Translations under genes and position numbers: made by a program
Notes under the pieces: model-generated
What the model saw: the letters and a program-made list of their open reading frames with translations, nothing else
What the model was told of the DNA's origin: nothing
Databases searched by the model: none
Assembly (NCBI GenBank): GCA_947038405.1
Contig: CAMQVY010000022.1
Location: 1 to 32,915, forward strand
Source: an uncultured Rikenellaceae bacterium
GTDB lineage: Bacteria > Bacteroidota > Bacteroidia > Bacteroidales > Rikenellaceae
DNA length: 32,915 nucleotides
Direction: 5' to 3'
In this document: positions 7,799-15,667 of the stretch, piece after piece
How positions within the stretch are numbered: the first letter of the stretch is position 1
Layout of the letters: each line of letters begins with the position of its first letter

Positions 7799-8419
7799 AT
7801 GAGTATCGTTAAGCCTAGAGTGATTATGGGGATTGACCCCGGAACTAATCGAACTGGATATGGAGTCATTGAAGTTAGAGGAAACTCTGTAAAGTATCTA
7901 GTTCTTGGTGATATTGAGCTTTCTAAGTACAATGACCCATACTCTAAGTTACGTTATATATTTTTACGCATAAGTGCCCTTATTCAGGAGTATTCTCCTG
8001 ATGAGGTTGCATATGAGTCTCCGTTTTTTGGTGAGAATGTGCAGAGTATGCTGAAGTTGGGTAGAGCACAAGGAGTTGCGATGGCTGCTGCATTAGTTAG
8101 TAATATACCAGTGTTTGAGTATGCTCCTCGTAAAATTAAACAATCTATTACGGGTCAAGGAGCGGCATCAAAAGAGCAAGTTGCTGCTATGTTAAAAGCT
8201 ATACTAGGTGTTGAATATGATATAAAAAGGCTTGATGCAACAGATGGATTAGCTGTAGCTATGTGTCATTATTTTGAAAGCAATACATTAAGTAAACGGT
8301 TTGGAAACTCTACTAATGTCAAAGGTCTTGGTGGTGGTTTACTCTGCAACAAAAAAGGAGGGAGTAAGAGTTGGGCAAGCTTTTTAGAAGAAAATCCAAA
8401 TAGAGTGCATAAAAAGTAA
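7799..8419 (+). CDS. ruvC: Crossover junction endodeoxyribonuclease RuvC
   Basis: Resolves Holliday junctions with RuvAB. The four acidic catalytic residues are visible: Asp13 in MGIDPGTNRTG, Glu73 in VAYESPFF, and Asp146 and Asp149 in LDATDGLAVA. 206 residues, longer than E. coli RuvC (173). The extra C-terminal tail has a Gly-rich linker and SWASFLEENPNRVHKK, a kind of ending I associate with Bacteroidetes RuvC. Translationally coupled to lpxD (stop and start one base apart). Confidence 0.95.
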   Translation: MSIVKPRVIMGIDPGTNRTGYGVIEVRGNSVKYLVLGDIELSKYNDPYSKLRYIFLRISALIQEYSPDEVAYESPFFGENVQSMLKLGRAQGVAMAAALVSNIPVFEYAPRKIKQSITGQGAASKEQVAAMLKAILGVEYDIKRLDATDGLAVAMCHYFESNTLSKRFGNSTNVKGLGGGLLCNKKGGSKSWASFLEENPNRVHKK

Positions 8420-8491
8420 ATATACAATTATCTCATTATCAATGATATATAAATTAATATGCATTTTAATGTAAAAAAGATTGCAAAATAC

Positions 8492-8522
8492 TTGCATGCG
8501 GATAATTAATGACCTATATTTG
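8492..8522 (+). promoter_or_regulatory. Promoter of tRNA-Arg
   Basis: TTG (8492-8494), 20 bases, TATATTTG (8515-8522); the mature tRNA begins 12 bases later. Confidence 0.75.
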
Positions 8523-8533
8523 CACTCGCAATC

Positions 8534-8607
8534 GGCACCATAGCTTAATTGAATAGAGCATCTGACTACGGATCAGAAGGTTCCAGGTTTGAGTCCTGGT
8601 GGTGTCA
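8534..8607 (+). tRNA. tRNA-Arg (ACG)
   Basis: 74 bases folding as a cloverleaf. The acceptor stem GGCACCA pairs with TGGTGTC, with discriminator A. The anticodon loop CTACGGA is on a TCTGA/TCAGA stem, anticodon ACG, whose A34 would be edited to inosine. The T arm is CCAGGTTTGAGTCCTGG. No CCA is encoded. Confidence 0.95.
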
Positions 8608-8616
8608 CAAGTCAAT

Positions 8617-8648
8617 CAACCACTTACAGAAATGTAGGTGGTTTTTTT
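8617..8648 (+). terminator. Terminator of tRNA-Arg
   Basis: Ten-pair stem ACCACTTACA / TGTAGGTGGT with a GAAA loop, followed by seven T. Confidence 0.9.
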
Positions 8649-9072
8649 ATGTCTGCATCTTTGGTATAGGTGTGAATTGGTGTTTTTTTTGGATCAATCT
8701 GAAATATGCGTGTAACGGTTATATTGGATTATCGTCACAACCTGTACTTGTTCAAATTATGTTCTACTTCCATTGAGTATTCTAGCCTTAACGGTATCTA
8801 TCTTAAAATTTATGAATTTTCTATTGCTCTTGCAGCTATTCTGTTGTATAAGATTTGCTTCTGTGTGAATTCCATCTGATATATTTTTAGTTCGTTAAAC
8901 ACAAAATTAACAACTCAGTGTAAGTTTCACTCTTTTGAGAATGCTACTAAAGCATCTGATTGTCTAGTATTTATGTATCATGTAATGTGATAATTAATAT
9001 CACTATATTGTCAATATAGTTTATATTAGCTTCATAATTATTCATAATCGTATTGATAATAAGGTTGAATGA
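8649..9072 (+). other. Gene-free spacer with two adjacent palindromes
   Basis: I find no convincing gene here on either strand. The only structure is a pair of touching palindromes: GTGATA-n5-TATCAC (8987-9003) and a 19-base perfect palindrome, ACTATATTG-T-CAATATAGT (9002-9020). They lie about 50 bases before the tRNA-Asp promoter and could be operator-like or chance AT-rich symmetry. Confidence 0.4.
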
Positions 9073-9104
9073 TTTGGAAATTATAATATTTTACCCTATA
9101 TTTG
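9073..9104 (+). promoter_or_regulatory. Promoter of tRNA-Asp
   Basis: TTTG (9073-9076), 20 bases, TATATTTG (9097-9104). The core CTATATTTGCACT is shared with the tRNA-Arg promoter. Confidence 0.75.
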
Positions 9105-9148
9105 CACTGCATTTAAGAAATAACACTTTTATTTGCAATCCAAGAAAC

Positions 9149-9223
9149 GGTGTGGTAGTTCAGCTTGGTTAGAATACCTGCCTGTCACGCAGGGGGTCGC
9201 GGGTTCGAGTCCCGTCCATACCG
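9149..9223 (+). tRNA. tRNA-Asp (GTC)
   Basis: 75 bases. Acceptor GGTGTGG pairs with CCATACC, discriminator G. The anticodon loop CTGTCAC gives GTC. The T arm is CGGGTTCGAGTCCCG. CCA is not encoded. Confidence 0.96.
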
Positions 9224-9229
9224 CTAAGC

Positions 9230-9275
9230 AAAAAAGCTAATTATCTAGTAATAGATGATCAGCTTTTTTTGTTTT
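9230..9275 (+). terminator. Terminator of tRNA-Asp
   Basis: AAAAAAGCT pairs with AGCTTTTTT and the stem continues inward (ATTATCTA with TAGATGAT) after one mismatch; the run of T completes an intrinsic terminator. Confidence 0.85.
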
Positions 9276-9425
9276 GTGACTTGCTGCTAATCCTTTTTAT
9301 AACATACCATAAGCGTATCAATCTAATATTAGGTGGAGCTATAATATACTTTGTTATATTTTCTAAATTTTGTAATTGCTACATCTGATTTTATAAGTTT
9401 ACTACTACCTAGTTTTGTATTGTCT

Positions 9426-9667
9426 CATTTTGATACCATTAAATACGACAGCTCAGCATTGCGTAGACAACTACTGGCGAGAAGTAGGTATATGTGTTGA
9501 AAAACAACTCCAAGTGGACTGCTTCGCAAAAGCAGAGAGCCGAAATACTTTTTGAACAATACCCTGATATACTAGAGGCTTACAAAATATCTATGGAGCT
9601 CACTCAGATATACAACAAAACAACGGACAAGGGCATCGCACTTACAAAGTTGGCAAAGTGATATAAT
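9426..9667 (+). pseudogene. Decayed ISL3-family transposase fragment
   Basis: The C-terminal part of an ISL3-type DDE transposase can be read in two frames. Bases 9459-9494 give LRRQLLARSRYM. After an apparent 2-base insertion (doubled TG at 9493-9497), the frame from 9497 gives LKNNSKWTASQKQRAEILFE and continues through QYPDILEAY and YNKTTDKGIALTKLAK. A TGA at 9659-9661 replaces the Trp expected in a KWYN end. Weak similarity may extend upstream to about 9426. The rest of the gene and both insertion-sequence ends are not recognisable. The match to ISL3 transposases is from memory of their conserved end (RSRY, WT..Q..RA.ILF..YPDI). Confidence 0.75.
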
Positions 9668-9668
9668 A

Positions 9669-9713
9669 AAAGAGAGAGGTTTATGAATCATTGATTCATA
9701 AACCTCTCTCTTT
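9669..9713 (-). terminator. Terminator of tRNA-Pro: 45-base perfect palindrome
   Basis: AAAGAGAGAGGTTTATGAAT and its exact complement flank a five-base centre; the symmetry is perfect over 45 bases around 9691. On the minus strand it starts 2 bases after tRNA-Pro and is followed by TTTTATTATAT. The symmetry would also stop transcription on the plus strand. Confidence 0.85.
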
Positions 9714-9714
9714 G

Positions 9715-9789
9715 TCGGGGTACCAGGATTCGAACCTGGGACCCCCTGCTCCCAAAGCAGGTGCGCTAACCGGGCTGCGCTACACCCCG
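9715..9789 (-). tRNA. tRNA-Pro (TGG)
   Basis: 75 bases. Acceptor CGGGGTG pairs with TACCCCG (one G-T), discriminator A. The anticodon loop TTTGGGA on stem CTGC/GCAG gives TGG. The T arm is CCAGGTTCGAATCCTGG. No encoded CCA. Confidence 0.96.
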
Positions 9790-9883
9790 AAATGTGTATT
9801 AAAACAGTCAAACTTGTTCATAAGATTTGGGTTTCTTTAAAACTTCAGACTCGGTGAAGAGTCATTGTTTGTTGTTTGTGGTA

Positions 9884-9914
9884 CAAAAGTAAGTAAAAAT
9901 TTATTACTTCCAAA
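9884..9914 (-). promoter_or_regulatory. Promoter of tRNA-Pro
   Basis: On the minus strand TTTG (9911-9914), 19 bases, TACTTTTG (9884-9891): both boxes match the Bacteroidetes consensus exactly. The tRNA begins about 95 bases downstream, so a 5' leader must be removed by RNase P. Confidence 0.7.
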
Positions 9915-9967
9915 ACTTTTGATGCTTTTTTTTCAAAAAACTCAAAAAAATATCAATAAATATGAAT

Positions 9968-10585
9968 TTATAGCGAAAATAGGTAGTTTCGATAGTCTTC
10001 CATCGGTGATACATGATATGTTTGAATCCCTAATTTTTGTGCTGTGGCAATATTCGCTGGTGAATCATCTAAAAATAGAGTCTCGGAAGGGATCATTCCA
10101 CTATCTGCTAACATTGATTCATAAATAGAGCTATCAGGTTTTAGAAGTTGCATTTCAAATGAAACGTAGCGACGATCAAAATAAGCCTCCCAAGTGAAGC
10201 CCTCTTGAGTGAACATGTGTGCATCAACGTAATTAAGTATAATCGAACTTGTATTACTAAGCATATATACATTGTAGGTCTCTTTAAGCTTTCGTAGCAT
10301 TTCAAGTTTATATATCGGTAGCCCTACGAGGAATTTATTTAGAGAATAATCTATCTGTTCATCAGTAATAGGACTATCTGCATTATCTTTAATATGCTGA
10401 TAAAACTCGCAGGTAGGAATCTTTCCCATCTCTAATTGCATGAAAATCCCACTTGGCAGGTATGGGCTCAGCATATCTTTAGCTTGAGGAAATCCATTGT
10501 CAGTAAATGCGCTTACACACGCATTCCAATCTAGGTCTATGAGTACACCACCCATATCAAATACAATATTCTTAATCTTCGTCAT
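9968..10585 (-). CDS. HAD-superfamily hydrolase (YihX-like)
   Basis: 205-residue phosphatase-like protein of HAD subfamily IA. Motif I is VFDMGGVLIDLD with the nucleophile Asp10; the second position is Gly, as in YihX-type sugar-phosphate phosphatases (FDxGxV). Motif II is MLSNTSS at about residues 112-118. Motif III/IV is probably LKPDSSIYE (about 149-157) and LFLDDSPANI (about 171-180). The substrate cannot be read from sequence; a small phosphorylated metabolite such as glucose-1-phosphate is plausible. It is the last gene of an apparent ispF-tpx-HAD run, 78 bases after tpx across a GC-rich hairpin. Confidence 0.85.
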   Translation of the reverse strand: MTKIKNIVFDMGGVLIDLDWNACVSAFTDNGFPQAKDMLSPYLPSGIFMQLEMGKIPTCEFYQHIKDNADSPITDEQIDYSLNKFLVGLPIYKLEMLRKLKETYNVYMLSNTSSIILNYVDAHMFTQEGFTWEAYFDRRYVSFEMQLLKPDSSIYESMLADSGMIPSETLFLDDSPANIATAQKLGIQTYHVSPMEDYRNYLFSL

Positions 10586-10611
10586 TTGTTTATCAATAAA
10601 GTATATTATCT

Positions 10612-10643
10612 CCCTGCGACCACGTAGCGCCGTATTTGCAGGG
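10612..10643. other. GC-rich hairpin between tpx and the HAD gene
   Basis: CCCTGC pairs with GCAGGG around an inner ACG-tagcgc-CGT stem, a GC island in AT-rich DNA. No U-run follows on either strand, so it is not a standard terminator. It may be an RNA-processing site or a copy of a dispersed intergenic repeat (compare 19280-19312). Confidence 0.4.
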
Positions 10644-10663
10644 CAGTTTAGTTAAATTTTAAA

Positions 10664-11185
10664 TTATTCTTTGTACAGTCGTTTTAAGTTGTCCATTGCG
10701 CACTCATAATCAGGTTCATTAACAATATCATCAACATATTCAACATACCTTACTACGCCAGTTTTATCAATTATTACAACTCCTCTAGCTAGTAGCATCA
10801 TCTCTTCGATTAGAAAACCATACTTAAGACCAAATTCACTCTCCATGTAGTCCGATAGGGTAGTAACTCGTTCTATACCATCTGCGGCGCAGAATCGTCC
10901 AAGTGCAAATGGTAAATCTTTAGACACACCTATTATTTCAATATCTTCTCCCAACTCTGAGGCAGCTTTATTGAAGTGTCTTACTTGCGCTGCACATACA
11001 GGAGTATCAATTGAAGGATAGACCGATAAAACTATAAGTTTACCTTTGAAATCCGAAAGTTTGATCCTCTCTCCATTTTGGTTCACTAGAGAGCAATCTG
11101 GAGCTATATCTCCAACTTTTATTTGTTCTCCTAGTAATGTGATAGCTTCTCCTGCTTTTGTTGTAATATCTTTACTCTTTTTCAT
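10664..11185 (-). CDS. tpx: Thiol peroxidase, atypical 2-Cys peroxiredoxin
   Basis: Reduces hydrogen peroxide and alkyl peroxides at the cost of thioredoxin. 173 residues. The peroxidatic Cys64 lies in YPSIDTPVCAAQVRHFN, and the resolving Cys99 in GRFCAADGIERVTTLSDY, the pattern of the Tpx subfamily. It lacks a signal peptide, so it is cytoplasmic. It starts 63 bases after the ispF stop codon and may be part of the same transcript. Confidence 0.95.
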   Translation of the reverse strand: MKKSKDITTKAGEAITLLGEQIKVGDIAPDCSLVNQNGERIKLSDFKGKLIVLSVYPSIDTPVCAAQVRHFNKAASELGEDIEIIGVSKDLPFALGRFCAADGIERVTTLSDYMESEFGLKYGFLIEEMMLLARGVVIIDKTGVVRYVEYVDDIVNEPDYECAMDNLKRLYKE

Positions 11186-11248
11186 AATATTTTATTTTTA
11201 GTGTAAAGAGATAAAAAACAATTGTTATGCCAAAAGTGATTCAATCTC

Positions 11249-11734
11249 TTAGTTTCTGTATATTAAGGCAACAGCTTCAGATGCAATACCCTCTTCTCTA
11301 CCTGTAAACCCAAGTTTTTCAGTCGTTGTTGCCTTTACTGACACTTGGTCTAGTGTAAGGTCAAGTACGTCGGAAATCCGCCCTCTCATCTCTAATGTAA
11401 ATGGATTAACTTTCGGCTTTTGAGCTATAATTGTTATGTCAATATTACCTATTGCGTAGTTATTCTCTTTTAGAACAGATGCAACTTTGCGCAGAAGTAT
11501 CATAGAGTCTATATTTTTAAACTCATTTGATGTATCTGGGAAGTGGTAACCTATGTCACCCAAAGCCGCTGCACCTAAAAGAGCGTCGCATAGAGCGTGT
11601 ATGGCAACATCACCATCTGAGTGGGCAATACACCCTTTAGTGTGTTCAATCTCAACGCCACATAGTACAAGTCTCAACCCCTCTTTTAGTGCGTGCACGT
11701 CGTAACCGTGACCTATTCTTGGTAAATTAATCAT
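11249..11734 (-). CDS. ispF: 2-C-methyl-D-erythritol 2,4-cyclodiphosphate synthase
   Basis: Cyclises CDP-methylerythritol 2-phosphate in the non-mevalonate isoprenoid pathway. 161 residues, normal length. Metal ligands Asp12 and His14 lie in IGHGYDVHAL and His46 in HSDGDVAIHALCD; PDTS is present; the C-terminal KATTTEKLGFTGREEGI binds the cytidine side of the substrate. On the minus strand TATTTTTG (11757-11764), matching TAnnTTTG, lies 23 bases before the start and is the probable promoter box. Confidence 0.96.
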   Translation of the reverse strand: MINLPRIGHGYDVHALKEGLRLVLCGVEIEHTKGCIAHSDGDVAIHALCDALLGAAALGDIGYHFPDTSNEFKNIDSMILLRKVASVLKENNYAIGNIDITIIAQKPKVNPFTLEMRGRISDVLDLTLDQVSVKATTTEKLGFTGREEGIASEAVALIYRN

Positions 11735-11757
11735 AATTTATATTATACATGAATAAC

Positions 11758-11785
11758 AAAAATAACAAAATATTTTGTTATTTTT
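11758..11785. promoter_or_regulatory. 28-base perfect palindrome between divergent ispF and pepD
   Basis: AAAAATAACAAAAT and its exact complement lie back to back. One arm overlaps the putative ispF promoter box (11757-11764). A second inverted repeat, ACACT-tatat-AGTGT, follows at 11786-11800. The position suggests an operator or shared promoter region, though AT-rich symmetry may be fortuitous. Confidence 0.4.
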
Positions 11786-11844
11786 ACACTTATATAGTGT
11801 TAGTTCAACTATTTTAAATTGATAAACAGTAAAAAAATAAAAAT

Positions 11845-13296
11845 ATGTCCGTTTTAAAGGGTTTAGAACCACAATTAGTATGGCAATACTTCGAGGAGAT
11901 TACTCGTGTACCTCGTCCATCTAAACATGAGGAGAAGATTTGCGAATATCTAATAAATTTCGCTAAAATACACAGTCTTGAATATAAGAGTGATGAGGTC
12001 GGTAATATCGTAATACTGAAGCCTGCGACTACATCTATGTCAAGCAATCCAACTGTGATACTGCAAAGTCATATGGATATGGTGTGTGAAAAAAATTCTG
12101 ATGTTGAGTTTGATTTTATGAACGACCCGATTAAGGTAAAGTTACTTGATGATTGGGTTAGTGCAGATGGGACAACATTAGGTGCTGATTGTGGAATAGG
12201 TATGGCCGCTGCTCTTGCGCTACTAGTCGATACAACTGTTGAGCATCCAGCTATTGAGGCTCTATTTACAATTGATGAAGAGAGTGGACTAACAGGAGCT
12301 ATTGAGTTATCTCCAAATCTACTGACTGGAAAGTATTTGATAAATCTTGATTCTGAAGATGAAGGAGAGCTTTTTATTGGTTGTGCTGGTGGTGTTGATA
12401 CATTGGCAACATTTAATTACGAAACCGTAAGTGCACCAGCGGAGTATCAATACTACAATTTAACTATTAGTGGGTTGAAGGGAGGACACTCTGGAGATGA
12501 TATAAATAAAGGGTATGCTAACTCAAATAAAATGGCTGCACACCTGCTTTGGAGAGTTATGGGAGCATCAAATCTTGTGTTGAGTCACTTTGATGGAGGT
12601 AACCTAAGGAATGCTATTCCTCGTGAAGTAGCAGTTACGTTCGGAATCCCACAAAACGACTGCAATAAGGTAGATAAGATATTTAATGAGTATGTTGTTG
12701 AGATTGCTGAGGAGTATGGCACTGTTGAGCAAAATATGAAAATTAAATTAACTACAATACCATCTCAAACGAGTGTTATATCGTCAGAAGTATCAACTAA
12801 TCTTATTAGTGCTTTGGTTGCGGTTGATAATGGAGTAATTGCAATGAGTAGCTCTATTTCTGAACTTGTAGAGACATCTACAAATTTGGCATCGGTTAAG
12901 TTTGTAGATGACAATAAAATTATTGTTGCTACCTCACAGCGTTCTTCGTTAAATGGAGCAAAAAAATGTGCTGCATCTAGTGTAAAATCTCTTTTTTTGC
13001 TTGCAGGTGCAGAGGTAATACATACAGATGGCTATCCTGGGTGGAGTCCGAATACAAATTCAAGATTGTTAGAGGTCTCAAAAGAGAGTTATAAAAATTT
13101 ATTTGGAGTTGAAGCCAAAGTAAAAGCTATTCATGCAGGGTTGGAGTGTGGATTGTTTTTAGAGAAGTATCCTGATTTAGATATGATCTCATTTGGACCT
13201 ACATTACGTGGTGTTCATTCGCCAGATGAAAAGTTGCAAATCTCAACAGTTGATAAGTTTTGGAAACTATTAATTGCGATAATACAAGCTCTATAG
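11845..13296 (+). CDS. pepD: Aminoacyl-histidine dipeptidase (M20 family, PepD)
   Basis: Zinc di- and tripeptidase (beta-Ala-His type). 483 residues, as usual for PepD. Metal and catalytic residues: His76 and Asp78 in LQSHMDMVCEK, Asp115 in TLGADCGIGM, the Glu pair 145-146 in IDEESGLTGA, and the C-terminal His in LRGVHSPDE. The lid domain is marked by GGHSGDDINKGYANS. No signal peptide, so cytoplasmic. A shared hairpin terminator separates it from the convergent groEL. Confidence 0.95.
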   Translation: MSVLKGLEPQLVWQYFEEITRVPRPSKHEEKICEYLINFAKIHSLEYKSDEVGNIVILKPATTSMSSNPTVILQSHMDMVCEKNSDVEFDFMNDPIKVKLLDDWVSADGTTLGADCGIGMAAALALLVDTTVEHPAIEALFTIDEESGLTGAIELSPNLLTGKYLINLDSEDEGELFIGCAGGVDTLATFNYETVSAPAEYQYYNLTISGLKGGHSGDDINKGYANSNKMAAHLLWRVMGASNLVLSHFDGGNLRNAIPREVAVTFGIPQNDCNKVDKIFNEYVVEIAEEYGTVEQNMKIKLTTIPSQTSVISSEVSTNLISALVAVDNGVIAMSSSISELVETSTNLASVKFVDDNKIIVATSQRSSLNGAKKCAASSVKSLFLLAGAEVIHTDGYPGWSPNTNSRLLEVSKESYKNLFGVEAKVKAIHAGLECGLFLEKYPDLDMISFGPTLRGVHSPDEKLQISTVDKFWKLLIAIIQAL

Positions 13297-13306
13297 TTTG
13301 AAATGA

Positions 13307-13357
13307 AAAACGAAGTTTTCAAAGAAATTTATAAAACTTCTCTGAAAACTTCGTTTT
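13307..13357. terminator. Bidirectional terminator between pepD and groEL
   Basis: Long hairpin: AAAACGAAGTTTTCA pairs with TGAAAACTTCGTTTT, and the stem continues inward with two mismatches to an ATA loop. U-rich tails follow on both strands, so it can serve both convergent genes. Confidence 0.85.
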
Positions 13358-13381
13358 CTATTTTTGTGTGATGTGATTATA

Positions 13382-15070
<1,689 letters not shown>

Positions 15071-15145
15071 CTATACCCGTACTGGGTAGTTTTATTTAGC
15101 TCTGAATATTCTACTTAAGTTTAATCCAGACTCCAAATAAGTTTC

Positions 15146-15415
15146 TTATATAATAGCAAGAATATCATTTTGACGCATGATAAGGTAATCAACTCCATCA
15201 ACATTAACCTCTGTACCAGCATATTTGCTGTATAATACAGTATCATCAATCTTAACTTCCATTGTAACCTCTGTTGTACCAGGTCCAGCTGCAATAACTT
15301 TACCTGCTAGTGGCTTCTCTTTAGCTGTCTCAGGAATAAAAAGTCCTCCTGCTGTTTTCTCTTCAGCTGGATTAGGTAGAATTAAAACCCTGTCAGATAA
15401 TGGTTTTATGCTCAT
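15146..15415 (-). CDS. groS: 10 kDa co-chaperonin GroES
   Basis: 89-residue lid of the GroEL chamber. It shows the typical start [19 protein letters not shown], the mobile-loop stretch [15 protein letters not shown], and the end [18 protein letters not shown]. First gene of the groESL operon. Confidence 0.97.
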   Translation of the reverse strand: MSIKPLSDRVLILPNPAEEKTAGGLFIPETAKEKPLAGKVIAAGPGTTEVTMEVKIDDTVLYSKYAGTEVNVDGVDYLIMRQNDILAII

Positions 15416-15463
15416 AACTTAAATTTTTTATTGGTTATTAATTAATTGTTTTTAATTGAGACG

Positions 15464-15471
15464 CAAATATA
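15464..15471 (-). promoter_or_regulatory. Promoter box of groESL
   Basis: TATATTTG on the minus strand, about 48 bases before the groES start codon. No good upstream TTG box at the usual spacing is visible. Confidence 0.5.
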
Positions 15472-15610
15472 TAAATATTTATTATAAGAAATGGTCTAAA
15501 TATTTTAATACATATAAATATTTTGCTCGCTGCTAACATACAGTGCTTCTCATATTGAGAAGTTATATCAATCTCAAAAAATGCTGTTACATATAATCTA
15601 TAATACTCAG

Positions 15611-15652
15611 AAAGGTGTTAAACCATATATTATTACAGTTTAACACCCTTTT
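15611..15652 (-). terminator. Terminator of the deaD-type helicase gene
   Basis: On the minus strand GGTGTTAAAC pairs with GTTTAACACC around a 14-base AT-rich loop, just past the helicase stop codon. The U-run is short (TTT). Confidence 0.65.
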
Positions 15653-15667
15653 GAAGTATCTATTTAT

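Noticed and set aside
8549-8776. 75-residue plus-strand frame starting inside tRNA-Arg
   Set aside because: It begins within a certain tRNA and crosses its terminator.
9572-9811. 79-residue minus-strand frame
   Set aside because: It is formed by tRNA-Pro, its terminator palindrome and the transposase relic read on the wrong strand.
15416-15667. Search for a CIRCE operator (TTAGCACTC-n9-GAGTGCTAA) before groES
   Set aside because: No such inverted repeat is present between the groES start and the upstream gene.
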